Part shown: positions 8,045 to 18,116 of the stretch, piece after piece | How the letters are laid out: each line of letters starts with the position of its first letter | Numbering within the stretch: position 1 is the first letter of the stretch | NCBI GenBank assembly: GCA_045403155.1 | Contig: JAXIPB010000036.1 | Location: 1-64,000, forward strand | Source of the DNA: JAXIPB01 sp045403155 | GTDB lineage: Bacteria; Actinomycetota; Actinomycetes; Mycobacteriales; Micromonosporaceae | Reading direction: 5' to 3' | Length of the DNA stretch: 64,000 bases | Notes under the pieces: generated by a model | The model's database searches: none | What the model was told of the DNA's origin: nothing | The model's input: only the letters and a program-made list of their open reading frames with translations | Translations under genes and position numbers: made by a program

Positions 8045-8842
8045 ATGGATGTTTCCCAACCCCGATGGCGGCCGCCACTGCTGTGGCGCTTCGTCCAGGG
8101 CGTAGCCCGCGTCGTAGTTCCGGCGTTCTGCCGGCTGCGCGTGACCGGCGACGTCCCCGACGCGTACCGCGACGGGCCGCTCATTCTGGCCGGCAATCAC
8201 ATCGCTACCTTCGATCCGATCTGCTTTACCGCGGCGAGCCGGATGCGGCGGGTAGCGCCGCGGATGATGGCTACCGGCGGCCTGTTCAGGGCGCCGATCG
8301 TCGGCCCGCTCATGCGAGCCGCCGGTCATATTCCGGTGGATCGGGGGCACGAAACCATCGCCAACGCCGTACCCGAGGCCGCCTCAGCCCTGGAAGCCGG
8401 GTCGGTGGTCTTCATCTACCCCGAGGGGCGCATCGGGCTCGACCCGGCGATGTGGCCGGAGCGGCCCAAGACCGGCCCGGCCCGGCTCGCCCTTGCCACG
8501 TGTGTGCCGGTCGTGCCGGTCGCGACCTGGGGGTCCCACGAGGTGATCGCCTATCACGGGTGGGGAGCGATGACCCGTACCCTTGTTTCATCGATCTGGC
8601 GGCGGCCGACCGTTCGGGTTCACTTCGGCGCCCCGGTCAAACTCTCCGACCTGCGTCTGGGGACAGTCGGGCACGCTCAGAAGGCCAGCGACCGGATCAT
8701 GGAGGCGCTCGCGGCCGAACTCGCAACGCTGCGCGAGGACGAACCTCGCCTGCCGCGATTCCGAGATCCAACGAGGCCCGTCTCGACGGCCCGCGTACAT
8801 CGAGCCAGACGGCGGGCGACGGCGACGCCAAACTTGAGTTGA
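8045..8842 (+). CDS. 1-acyl-sn-glycerol-3-phosphate acyltransferase-like (PlsC family)
   Basis: A 265-residue membrane-associated acyltransferase that would acylate lysophosphatidate or a related lipid acceptor during phospholipid synthesis. The catalytic NHxxxFD motif is NHIATFD near residue 52, a phosphate-binding VYPEGRIG-like block (FIYPEGRIG) follows, and VPVVPVATWGSHEV gives motif IV. The start at 8045 (MDVSQPRWRPPLLW) is the first that fits the family; an upstream ATG adds 26 unmatched residues. The C-terminal 25 residues are basic. A glycerophosphodiesterase gene follows 109 bp downstream on the same strand, so both may serve lipid turnover. Confidence 0.85.
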   Translation: MDVSQPRWRPPLLWRFVQGVARVVVPAFCRLRVTGDVPDAYRDGPLILAGNHIATFDPICFTAASRMRRVAPRMMATGGLFRAPIVGPLMRAAGHIPVDRGHETIANAVPEAASALEAGSVVFIYPEGRIGLDPAMWPERPKTGPARLALATCVPVVPVATWGSHEVIAYHGWGAMTRTLVSSIWRRPTVRVHFGAPVKLSDLRLGTVGHAQKASDRIMEALAAELATLREDEPRLPRFRDPTRPVSTARVHRARRRATATPNLS

Positions 8843-8844
8843 CT

Positions 8845-8915
8845 GAACGACGACGACCGAACGACGACGACGACGACGACTGAACGATGACGACGACGAC
8901 TGAACGATGACGACC
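8845..8915 (+). repeat. ACG-rich simple repeat
   Basis: The spacer between the acyltransferase and phosphodiesterase genes is built of GAC/ACG trinucleotides. It includes two copies of GACTGAACGATGACGAC about 19 bp apart and an ACG run of about eight units. Each longer unit carries TGA, so it does not extend a reading frame. Such tracts change length by slippage. Confidence 0.8.
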
Positions 8916-8951
8916 GTCCGCCACGACCGGTCCGAGACGTGAGGAGCAGGG

Positions 8952-9752
8952 GTGACGCACCGATTCGCGTACCTGGACACCCCACTGCCGATCGCGTTCG
9001 CCCACCGAGGCGGTGCCGCGGAGGGCGACGAGAACACGATGGCCGCCTTCGCCCGAGCGGTCGAGGCCGGCTACCGGTACCTGGAGACGGACGTGCACGC
9101 CACGTCCGACGGGGTCGCGGTCGTGTTCCACGACGACACCCTCGACCGGATGCTCGGCCGCTCCGGCCGGATCGAGGATCTCAGCTGGGCCGATCTGAAG
9201 GCGCTCCGTAGCGGCGGCGAGTCGCTCGTGCCGTCCCTCGCCGACCTGCTCGACGCCTGGCCCGAGTGCCGACTCAACGTTGATATGAAGGCGGATTCGG
9301 CGGTGGATCCGACGATCGAGGCGATCTGGAAGGTCAACGCCCGCGATCGCGTCCTGCTCGCCTCCTTCAACGACCGGCGGATCCGCTGGGCCCGACGGAT
9401 CTGCGGCCCGCGGCAGGCCACCTCGATGGGGCAGCGCGAGATTGCCCGGCTGCGGATCGCCTCGCTGCACGGACGGGGACTGTCAGGGTTCGTGCCAGGC
9501 GTGGCCGTCGCGCAGGTTCCGGTGCGATATTTCGGGGTACGCGTGGTGGACGCACGTTTCGTCGAGCATGCGCACCGGCTCGGCCTGCAGGTTCATGTCT
9601 GGACGATCGACGATCCTGGCGAAATGCATGAGTTACTTGATCTAGGTGTAGATGGCATCATGACCGATCGCATCGAGATTCTGCGCGATGTGCTGATCGC
9701 CCGCGGCCGCTGGCCGTCCGGCCGCGAAACCGGACCCGAGCGCACCGCCTGA
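8952..9752 (+). CDS. Glycerophosphodiester phosphodiesterase
   Basis: A 266-residue GDPD-family enzyme that hydrolyses glycerophosphodiesters to glycerol-3-phosphate and an alcohol. The hallmark residues are all visible: FAHRGGAAEGDENT (catalytic His and Glu), YLETDVHATSDGVAVVFHDDTLDR (metal-binding Glu and Asp and the second catalytic His), and VDMK deeper in the barrel. The C-terminal VHVWTIDDPGEMHELLDLG and VDGIMTDR blocks close the TIM barrel as usual. There is no signal peptide, so it acts inside the cell. It starts at GTG and is followed after 20 bp by an MFS gene; the pair may be one transcript. Confidence 0.93.
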   Translation: MTHRFAYLDTPLPIAFAHRGGAAEGDENTMAAFARAVEAGYRYLETDVHATSDGVAVVFHDDTLDRMLGRSGRIEDLSWADLKALRSGGESLVPSLADLLDAWPECRLNVDMKADSAVDPTIEAIWKVNARDRVLLASFNDRRIRWARRICGPRQATSMGQREIARLRIASLHGRGLSGFVPGVAVAQVPVRYFGVRVVDARFVEHAHRLGLQVHVWTIDDPGEMHELLDLGVDGIMTDRIEILRDVLIARGRWPSGRETGPERTA

Positions 9753-9772
9753 CTGCGAGGGAAGGGTCGGCC

Positions 9773-11155
9773 ATGTCCGTACCGGTTACGGAAGCACCAG
9801 CGATTCCCGACGACGCACCACAGAGCACCCGCCGCGAGCGGGTGGGCTGGTACTTCTACGACTGGGCAAACTCGGCCTTCTCCACCACCGCCATCGCGGT
9901 GTTCCTCGCGCCGTACCTCACTGGCATAGCGGAGAACGCCGCCGGCTGTGGCACCGACGCGAACCCCTGCGACGTGGAGCGGATCTACCCGCTGGGCATC
10001 CCGGTCGCCCCCGGCTCGTTCTACGCGTACACGCTGTCGCTCTCGGTGCTGCTGCAGGTGCTTGTGCTGCCGGTGGTCGGTGCGATCGCCGACCGTTCCT
10101 CGCACAAGCGGCGGCTGCTCGCAATCTTCGCGTACGTCGGCGCGCTCGCAACGATGTCTTACCTCTTCATCACCGGTGATCGGTATCTGCTCGGCGGTCT
10201 GCTCTTCCTCGTCGCCAACATCGCCTTCGGCGCGAGCATCGTCGTCTACAACTCCTTCCTGCCTTACCTGGCTGGTCCCGACGACCGCGACAAGGTCTCC
10301 AGCATCGGTTGGGCGATGGGCTACATCGGCGGCGGCCTGCTGCTCGCCATCAACCTGGGTGCGCTGATCGCTGGCGGCGACGAGAACTCCGGCCTCATCG
10401 CGCGGTGGAGCCTCGTCTCGGCCGGTGTGTGGTGGGCGGCATTCACCACGTTGCCACTGAAGCGGCTGAGGGAACGGCCGGCCCCGGCCGGCGAGGCGCG
10501 CGGGGCGGTCCTCACCGACGGTTTCCGCCAGCTTGGCAAGACGCTGCGCGGGCTCAAGGCGTACCCGCTGACGTTGTTCTTCCTCATCGCGTTCCTGGTC
10601 TACAACGACGGAATCCAGACGGTGATCGGGACCGCGAGCCTCTACGCCGACTCGTATTTGAAGCTGAGCGAGGCGGTCCGGGCGGAGACGATCCTGCTGG
10701 TGCAGTTCATGGCCTTCGGCGGCGCACTCCTGCTGGGAGCGTTGGCCAAGAAGATCGGAGCCTGGAAGACCGTGCTCCTCAGCCTCGTGCTGTGGACGGT
10801 CGTCGTTGGGATCGCGTTCTTCCTGCCGGTGGGCGAGGTGCTGCCGTTCATGGCGCTCGGTCTGCTGCTCGGCATCGTCCTTGGCGGCAGCCAGGCGTTG
10901 TCGCGGTCGCTGTTCAGCCAGCTCATCCCGAAGGGCAAGGAGGGCGAGTACTTCGGCTTCTACGAGATCTCCGACAAGGGCACCTCGTGGCTCGGGCCAC
11001 TGCTGTTCGGGCTGACATACCAGGCCACCGGCGACTACCAGATCGCGATCATCTCGCTCGTGTCGTTCTTCGTCATCGGGTTCGTGGCACTGCTCGCCAT
11101 CCCGATGCGGCGGGCCATCATCGCCGCGGGCAACGAGCCGCCGCACGTGCTCTAG
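9773..11155 (+). CDS. UMF1/Atg22-type MFS transporter
   Basis: A 460-residue membrane protein with about twelve hydrophobic helices. The N-terminal GWYFYDWANSAFSTT motif, the large extracellular loop with CGTDANPCDV, and the LGGSQALSRSLFSQLIPKG and GEYFGFYEISDKGTSWLGP blocks are diagnostic of the UMF1 branch of the major facilitator superfamily, related to yeast vacuolar Atg22. Substrates of bacterial members are not established; export of amino acids or phospholipid products has been proposed. Its position right after a glycerophosphodiesterase gene (20 bp) makes uptake or export of a lipid-derived compound a reasonable guess. Confidence 0.88.
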   Translation: MSVPVTEAPAIPDDAPQSTRRERVGWYFYDWANSAFSTTAIAVFLAPYLTGIAENAAGCGTDANPCDVERIYPLGIPVAPGSFYAYTLSLSVLLQVLVLPVVGAIADRSSHKRRLLAIFAYVGALATMSYLFITGDRYLLGGLLFLVANIAFGASIVVYNSFLPYLAGPDDRDKVSSIGWAMGYIGGGLLLAINLGALIAGGDENSGLIARWSLVSAGVWWAAFTTLPLKRLRERPAPAGEARGAVLTDGFRQLGKTLRGLKAYPLTLFFLIAFLVYNDGIQTVIGTASLYADSYLKLSEAVRAETILLVQFMAFGGALLLGALAKKIGAWKTVLLSLVLWTVVVGIAFFLPVGEVLPFMALGLLLGIVLGGSQALSRSLFSQLIPKGKEGEYFGFYEISDKGTSWLGPLLFGLTYQATGDYQIAIISLVSFFVIGFVALLAIPMRRAIIAAGNEPPHVL

Positions 11156-11156
11156 C

Positions 11157-11204
11157 TGCGGTGATCTAGCTCCCGGGATCGTCGGCAACCTCAAGATCAC
11201 CGCA
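11157..11204. terminator. Inverted repeat downstream of the MFS gene
   Basis: Arms TGCGGTGATCT and AGATCACCGCA can form an 11-bp stem around a 26-base loop just after the UMF1 stop. There is no T-tract. The right arm resembles the AGATCATCGC arms of the palindrome at 36800-36882. It is either the first half of a double terminator or a small interspersed palindrome. Confidence 0.5.
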
Positions 11205-11212
11205 ACTGTACG

Positions 11213-11251
11213 ACACTCGCCCGGTTTTCCGAAATCCGACCGGGCGAGTGT
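11213..11251. terminator. Strong GC hairpin, probable terminator
   Basis: Perfect 12-bp stem ACACTCGCCCGG and CCGGGCGAGTGT around a 15-base AT-richer loop. It lies between the UMF1 transporter gene and tdk, both on the plus strand. It lacks a T-run, as is usual in high-GC actinobacteria. It would separate tdk from upstream transcription. Confidence 0.75.
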
Positions 11252-11290
11252 TGAACATACGCAGCGGGCGACGGGTTAGGCTGCCTGCCC

Positions 11291-11983
11291 GTGAGCACAT
11301 CCGCCCTCTCCGAGATCTGTTTCGCCGCCGGCGACCGCCGGCTACGCGACGGAGCCTCGCTCAAGTTCTTCTACGGACCCATGGACTGCGGCAAGTCCAC
11401 CCTCGCCCTGCAGATGGACTACAACCACTCTCGGCAGGGTCGGCGCGGCCTGGTGCTGACCCGCAACGACCGGTCCATGGGCGCCAAGGTCACCACCCGG
11501 ATCGGGCTTTCGCATGACGCGATCGACGTTACCGACGACGTGAACCTGGTCGCCCTCGTCCGGGAACGCTGGGCGGCCGGGGAGCGCCTGGACTACCTCG
11601 TCTGCGACGAGGCGTGTTTCTACACGCTCGCCCAGGTCGAGCAGATGGCCGACCTCGTGGACGTCCACGACGTCGACGTGTTCGCCTTCGGCCTCGCCAC
11701 CGACTTCCGGGCCGAACTCTTCCCGGCCTCCCGGCGGCTGTTCGAACTCGCCGACGAGGTCTCTCGGCTGCAGGTCGAGGTGCTCTGCTGGTGCGGCCGG
11801 GAGGGACACCTCAACGCCCGCGTTGTCGGCGGGGTGGTGGCGCGCGAGGGTGAACAGGTCGTCATCGGCGACACTGGCGGCGGCGATGAGGTCCGCTACC
11901 AGGTGCTCTGCCGGCGCCACCACCGCTCCGGTGACCTCGGTCCGGTTGCGGGTAGCGAACGCGCAAGCGGACGGGTTGACTAG
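11291..11983 (+). CDS. tdk: Thymidine kinase
   Basis: A 230-residue type II (TK1-like) thymidine kinase of the dTMP salvage pathway. The P-loop GPMDCGKST is at residues 29-37. The Walker-B/catalytic block LVCDEACF puts the general-base glutamate at residue 107. FAFGLATDFRAELFPAS matches the lasso region. The zinc ribbon is represented by C165 and C167 (LCWCG) and C207 with H210 (CRRHH); the first pair is spaced CxC rather than the usual CxxC, which is slightly odd. It starts at GTG and follows a strong hairpin, so it likely has its own promoter. The acyl-CoA dehydrogenase gene starts 4 bp after its stop. Confidence 0.93.
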   Translation: MSTSALSEICFAAGDRRLRDGASLKFFYGPMDCGKSTLALQMDYNHSRQGRRGLVLTRNDRSMGAKVTTRIGLSHDAIDVTDDVNLVALVRERWAAGERLDYLVCDEACFYTLAQVEQMADLVDVHDVDVFAFGLATDFRAELFPASRRLFELADEVSRLQVEVLCWCGREGHLNARVVGGVVAREGEQVVIGDTGGGDEVRYQVLCRRHHRSGDLGPVAGSERASGRVD

Positions 11984-11987
11984 TGCC

Positions 11988-13702
<1,715 letters not shown>

Positions 13703-13706
<4 letters not shown>

Positions 13707-14815
13707 GCTCGCCGGTGGCGGTTGACTTCGCGGACCGGTGGTGGGCGGCCGTCCGAGAATGTGACCGGGTCCTGTCCGGGACCAGGCCGGTCAGCATGCG
13801 CGAGCGCCTGCAGGCACTCTCCACTTCGGACGTCGATCTGGACGTTCGGGTCCATGTCTACGACGGCGGCCTCGCCACCGTGCTCGAGGAGCGGATCGCG
13901 GCCCTGCTCGGCAAGCCAGCGGCGGTGTTCTTCCCGACCGGCACGATGGCCCAGCAGGTTTCGCTGCGGTGCTGGTCCGAGCGCACCAGGAACTCGACCG
14001 TCGCCCTGCATCCGTTGAGCCACCTTGAGGTGCATGAGCGCAAGGCGTTCACCGCGTTGACCGGCCTGCGTGGAGTGTGGCCGACGCGCGAGCCTCGCCA
14101 GCCGATCGCGGTGGAGGTACGAGAGCTGGATGAGCCCTTCGGCACGCTGCTCCTCGAGCTGCCGCTCCGCGACGCGGGTTACCTGCTGCCCACCTGGGAC
14201 GAGCTCGTCGCGCTGGTGGCCGCGGCCCGGGATCGAGGCGCCAGGGTGCATTTCGACGGCGCCCGCCTGTGGGAGTCCGCGCCGCATCTGGGTCAGGACC
14301 TGCCGACGATCGCGGGTCTCGCCGACTCGGTTTACGTGTCGCTCTACAAGACGCTGGGCGGGCTCGCCGGCTCCGCTCTGGCCGGACCGACGGATTTCGT
14401 GGCCGAGGCTCGAGCGTGGCGACACCGGTACGGCGGCAACGTCGCGCAACACTGGCCGGCCGCGCTGGCCGCCCTGGCCGGGATCGACGCCGAGCTGCCA
14501 CGGCTCGACTCCTATGTCGCACATGCGAAGGTCGTCTCGTCTGCGTTGGCGGAGCTGCCGGGCGCCCGTGTGCATCCACAACCGCCCCACACCCACCAGT
14601 TCCAGATGTGGCTTCCGCACGCCGCAGAGAGCCTGAACGAGGCGGCATTCGCGCTCGCCGAGGCGGAGAAGATCTGGTTCGCCGGCATCTGGGTCGATCG
14701 GCCACCCACCGGACTCTCGGTGACAGAAGTCACCGTCGCCGCCCCCGCGCTGGAACTCTCGCCCGACGACGTCGCCGCCGCCGGACGAGCCTTCCTCGCC
14801 CGCGTCACCACGTGA
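13703..14815 (+). CDS. Threonine aldolase / beta-eliminating lyase family protein
   Basis: A 370-residue PLP-dependent fold-type I enzyme. The family pattern is clear: VFFPTGTMAQQVSL near residue 80, HPLSHLEVHE for the substrate pocket, RVHFDGARLWESA (aspartate that holds the PLP ring nitrogen), and VYVSLYKTLGGLAGSAL with the Schiff-base lysine. Members cleave L-threonine or other beta-hydroxy amino acids to glycine and an aldehyde, but aldolase and racemase-like activities are both known. The GTG start overlaps the stop of the acyl-CoA dehydrogenase gene (GTGA). A hairpin lies 2 bp after its stop. Confidence 0.85.
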
Positions 14816-14816
14816 T

Positions 14817-14858
14817 CTGGTGGGATGTTCCGTGCCCTGACACGGAGGATCCCACCAG
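14817..14858. terminator. Hairpin between convergent genes (copy 1 of a pair)
   Basis: Arms CTGGTGGGAT and ATCCCACCAG extend through TTCCGTG and CACGGA around the loop CCCTGA, with one mismatched spot. It lies between the lyase gene (plus) and the AbiEi-like gene (minus), so it can end transcription from both sides. Its right arm is identical for 18 bases to that of the hairpin at 15943-15980. Confidence 0.8.
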
Positions 14859-14868
14859 CTACTTGCGA

Positions 14869-15816
14869 TCACCCGGCGTGCAATGAGATCACGCAGTCGG
14901 GGCGGTTGCACGCATGGGGCGAGCCTGTCCAGCCGTTGTGGCGCAACACGCCGCCGACCTGGGCGGCTACGTGGCATGGGAACTCCTCGACGTCGCGGAT
15001 GCCGTACCGCAGCGGATCGTCGCCCTCCGCGACAGCAGAATTGTCGCGTCGCATGTCACGAAAGCGCTCCGGGTACGGGTGTGCCACCCGTCCGTCAAGC
15101 TCCACCCGGGTCCGGTACTGGCGGTACCGGACGTCGTCGAACTCCTTGTGGCCGGCTCGCTGTCGAACTGCCTGGCGATCGGCCATCGGAATACCGTGGG
15201 CCCGCTCCACGTTCCGGAAGTATTTGATCTCAAGGAGTGAGTGGCAGCCCCATCGCACGTCGTCCAGCGCTGCTCGCAGAGTGCCGCGCCATCGTAGTCG
15301 CGACCGCCGTCTCATGGCTTGTGTGAGCCGATCCGCCGTCGTTATCCTCGCACCTACAGCGCGGGCCAGCCACCCCATCGCGTCGTCCACACACCGGGCA
15401 GTCTGGGTTAGATCAATGACGGTCTCCTCCACCCTCGTCTGTGGCGGGATCCGACTCGGATGCCGGATCAGGCTTGCACGTACAGAACGGTGCACCATTA
15501 CCCCTGGGATGCGGTGCACTGTTCTCCGCCACGGCACGGTCACGTGGATTCTGGCCGACGGGCTCTCGATCAATCCGACCAGTTCGGCGGCCGTTTCGTG
15601 GCTGAGCACAGCTTCCTCACCGGCCCGCAGGACAGCCGCCCACAGCCGGGCTCGGCGCGGCAGCGGGCCGCTGAAGCACGCATATACGCCGGCGAAGAGG
15701 CGCTGCCAACGATTCGCGACCAGATTCGCCTCGATCCTCTCGTCGGTCATACCTGATGCGAGCGCCTGGGCGCGAGTCAGGACGCCGTCTTGGACCCGGA
15801 GCAGGTCGTCGAGCAC
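14869..15816 (-). CDS. AbiEi-like HTH protein with C-terminal DUF559-type nuclease-fold domain
   Basis: A 315-residue protein. Residues 1-75 (LDDLLRVQDGVLTRAQALA, then RWQRLFAGVYACFSGPL) are the winged-helix domain of type IV antitoxins of the AbiEi kind. The C-terminal third (SLLEIKYFRNVERAHG, then RTRVELDGRVAHPYPERF) resembles the DUF559/Vsr endonuclease-like fold with candidate metal ligands E of LEIKY and D of VELDG. Many actinobacterial proteins share this layout; they may be defence or regulatory factors, but no function is proven. No AbiEii-type nucleotidyltransferase toxin gene is next to it. The GTG at 15816 is chosen because upstream residues are cysteine-rich and unmatched; the reading is open to 15915. 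Hairpins flank the gene on both sides. Confidence 0.75.
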   Translation of the reverse strand: MLDDLLRVQDGVLTRAQALASGMTDERIEANLVANRWQRLFAGVYACFSGPLPRRARLWAAVLRAGEEAVLSHETAAELVGLIESPSARIHVTVPWRRTVHRIPGVMVHRSVRASLIRHPSRIPPQTRVEETVIDLTQTARCVDDAMGWLARAVGARITTADRLTQAMRRRSRLRWRGTLRAALDDVRWGCHSLLEIKYFRNVERAHGIPMADRQAVRQRAGHKEFDDVRYRQYRTRVELDGRVAHPYPERFRDMRRDNSAVAEGDDPLRYGIRDVEEFPCHVAAQVGGVLRHNGWTGSPHACNRPDCVISLHAG

Positions 15817-15942
15817 ATGGGTGGTTGTAGGGGTACGGCACCCAGCGCGCGAGCGCGCAAACAAGACATGTGGACACGCGGCCACCCTGTTGACAACCTG
15901 GCATGATCGCCCCACGTGTGGTACCGCATGATCCGTTTATCC

Positions 15943-15980
15943 GGTGGGATCCTCCGTGCCCTGACACGGAGGATCCCACC
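15943..15980. terminator. Perfect 16-bp stem hairpin (copy 2 of a pair)
   Basis: Arms GGTGGGATCCTCCGTG and CACGGAGGATCCCACC form a perfect 16-bp stem around the loop CCCTGA. It lies just downstream of the FtsX permease stop (minus strand) and upstream of the AbiEi-like gene. Loop and right arm match the hairpin at 14817-14858, in the same orientation. As a terminator it would end the padR-ABC transcript. Confidence 0.85.
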
Positions 15981-15996
15981 AGATCATGGGCGGCGG

Positions 15997-17439
15997 TTAC
16001 GTTGTACGCAGCTCGGTCAGGTCGGTGCTGCTGCGCAGGAAGAGCAGACTGAGTCCGACCATCGCCAGCACCAGTGAGAGCCCACTTGCAGCCACGACGG
16101 CGAGGTGTTCCCACGGCACCGGCACCGGGCGGGTGACCGTCGGGACCAATCCACCGCGTGTGCTGTAGCCCCCTGCCTTGACGGTGGGATTGAGTCCGCG
16201 GGTCATGACGGCACCGACCGCCACGGCGAGCACGATCGCCGGTACAGCCGGTACGGCGACCTGCCACAGCGCGGCCTTCGCCAATGTGCGCCGGGGCACG
16301 CCGGCCGCCACCAGGGCAGCGGCGGCCTGGCGCCCGGACACGAGACGCTCGACCAGTGCCACGAGCAGCGCCACAGCCGCTATCGCCGCCGCCACCGCGA
16401 CCGCCGCATCGACGTAGTCGACGGCCTGGGTATATCGCTTCATCAGATACTCGTCCGCGACGTACTCTTCGCCCCGGCGAGCGAGCTCCAGACGCCCTAC
16501 CTCGTCGCGCAGACTGACCTCGGCGACGACAAAGGCGCGGTACGCCGCGGCGCCCGCTCCGAACACGACGGCGACCAGGAGCGTGCCGAACATGCGCGAG
16601 CCCGACCACGGATCGTCCATGAGCCGCCGCGCCGCGATCAGCGTCGCCGGCCGGCGCGCGTAGCGGTGAAGCGCGCGGCCCGTGGTGTACGAGACCCAGC
16701 CCACACCCAGAGCGATGCCCGCCGCGGCCGACAGGCCGCCCAGGAACAGGAGCGTCGCGTACGCTTCGGACTTCAACCCGTCGAAGGCCCCGGCGACAAC
16801 GAACGCGGCGACGCCCAATGCGACCAGGACGGTAGGCCAGGCCCCGGGCCGACCGTGGTGGGTGCTTCGGACGACCCCAAACGGACCGACCACTACACGG
16901 CGCAGCAGCACCGTCGCCGCACCGGACGCGAGCAGGGGGATGCCGAGGCAGATCATCCCGACGACCGCGGCACCGACGCGGACGTCGGTGGGCAGCGGCA
17001 GTTGCCGATGCGGGTCGGTGTGATGCCATGCCAACCGACCGATCTGATACGCGACGAGCCCGACGCCCGCCCCGACCAGGCTCGCCACGCCGGTCTCGGC
17101 CGCGGCGATGCGAACGACCTGGCGCGGCGTGGCGCCGGCCAGGCGGAATCCGGCGAGACGCCGGTCTCGCCCGGGCGCGCCGAGCCGGGAGCATTGGGCG
17201 GCGAGGGCCAGGACCGGAATCATCAGCAGCGTCAGTCCGACGACGACGCCGACGCGCAGACGCGGATCATTGAGCACAGCTGGGCTGTACCGGCCGGACC
17301 AGTCGTTGATGGACATAACAGTGGCCGCCGCGAGCGCGGCGAGCGTAGCCAGCGAGGCGCTCACCGCGGTCAGCACGACCCGGAGGACATCGGTCCGGGT
17401 GCCGGCGAGAGCCACCCGGAATAGAGTGGCTGGCCTCAT
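15997..17439 (-). CDS. ABC transporter permease, FtsX/MacB-like
   Basis: A 480-residue membrane protein with two FtsX-type four-helix units, one in each half. The sequence after the first helix (VLRVVLTAVSASLATLAALAAATV) and the coupling segment RLAGATPRQVVRIAAAETGVAS identify the permease; the second half repeats it as AGVPRRTLAKAALWQVAVP. Such permeases usually act in lipoprotein or peptide-stress efflux rather than bulk transport. Its ATG overlaps the stop of the ATPase gene (ATGA), so subunits are made together. A perfect hairpin follows the stop. Confidence 0.9.
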   Translation of the reverse strand: MRPATLFRVALAGTRTDVLRVVLTAVSASLATLAALAAATVMSINDWSGRYSPAVLNDPRLRVGVVVGLTLLMIPVLALAAQCSRLGAPGRDRRLAGFRLAGATPRQVVRIAAAETGVASLVGAGVGLVAYQIGRLAWHHTDPHRQLPLPTDVRVGAAVVGMICLGIPLLASGAATVLLRRVVVGPFGVVRSTHHGRPGAWPTVLVALGVAAFVVAGAFDGLKSEAYATLLFLGGLSAAAGIALGVGWVSYTTGRALHRYARRPATLIAARRLMDDPWSGSRMFGTLLVAVVFGAGAAAYRAFVVAEVSLRDEVGRLELARRGEEYVADEYLMKRYTQAVDYVDAAVAVAAAIAAVALLVALVERLVSGRQAAAALVAAGVPRRTLAKAALWQVAVPAVPAIVLAVAVGAVMTRGLNPTVKAGGYSTRGGLVPTVTRPVPVPWEHLAVVAASGLSLVLAMVGLSLLFLRSSTDLTELRTT

Positions 17440-18116
17440 CGCGTCACCATCGCGATCTCGTCGAGTGCGCCGTCGCGAAGCAGGATCTCCCGATCGGCGT
17501 AGCCGGCGACCCGGGCATCGTGGGTCACGAGTACAGCGGTCTGCCCCAGTTCCCGGGAAAGGTGCACGAGTTCGGTCAGCACCTTCTCCCCGGTGAGGGT
17601 GTCCAGCGCCCCGGTCGGTTCGTCCGCGAAGAGCACGCGGGGCTCGGTGATGAGCGCCCGGGCCAGCGCGACCCGTTGCTGCTGACCGCCGGAGAGCTCG
17701 CCCGGCTTGGCACCGGCCGAGTCGCCGACGCCGAGCCGGATGAGCCACTCCGTCGCTGCGCCCTGCGCCGCTCGCCGCCCCGTGCCAGCGAGTAGCAGTG
17801 GCAGCGCGACGTTCTCAACCGCCGTCAGTTCGGTGACGAGCTGTCCAAACTGGAACAGCACGCCGAACTCGGAGCGGCGCAGGTGGGACCTGCGCGCCTC
17901 GGACCACGTGTCGATCCGCTGGCCGCCGTAGAACACCTCACCCTGGTCGGGCCGGAGGATTCCGGCTAGGCAATGCAGCAGCGTCGACTTCCCGCACCCA
18001 CTGGGGCCGGTGATCGCCACCACCTCGCCCGCTTCCATTGAGACGCCGAGACCGCGTAGGGCGAGCGTCCTCCCATACGACTTGATGAGGCCTTTGGCCT
18101 CCAGGAGCGCTGTCAT
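17436..18116 (-). CDS. ABC transporter ATP-binding protein, MacB/LolD-like
   Basis: A 226-residue ATPase that powers the FtsX-type permease encoded next. Walker A is GPSGCGKST near residue 36, the Q-loop is FQFGQLV, the signature is LSGGQQQRVALARAL, Walker B is VLFADEPTGALDT, and the switch histidine is in VLVTHDARVA. The GALDT ending is typical of the MacB/LolD group. The start overlaps the padR stop (ATGA) and its own stop overlaps the permease start (ATGA). Confidence 0.93.
   Translation of the reverse strand: MTALLEAKGLIKSYGRTLALRGLGVSMEAGEVVAITGPSGCGKSTLLHCLAGILRPDQGEVFYGGQRIDTWSEARRSHLRRSEFGVLFQFGQLVTELTAVENVALPLLLAGTGRRAAQGAATEWLIRLGVGDSAGAKPGELSGGQQQRVALARALITEPRVLFADEPTGALDTLTGEKVLTELVHLSRELGQTAVLVTHDARVAGYADREILLRDGALDEIAMVTR

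Noticed and set aside
14869..15816. Complete AbiE toxin-antitoxin pair
   Set aside because: No nucleotidyltransferase toxin gene is next to the AbiEi-like gene.
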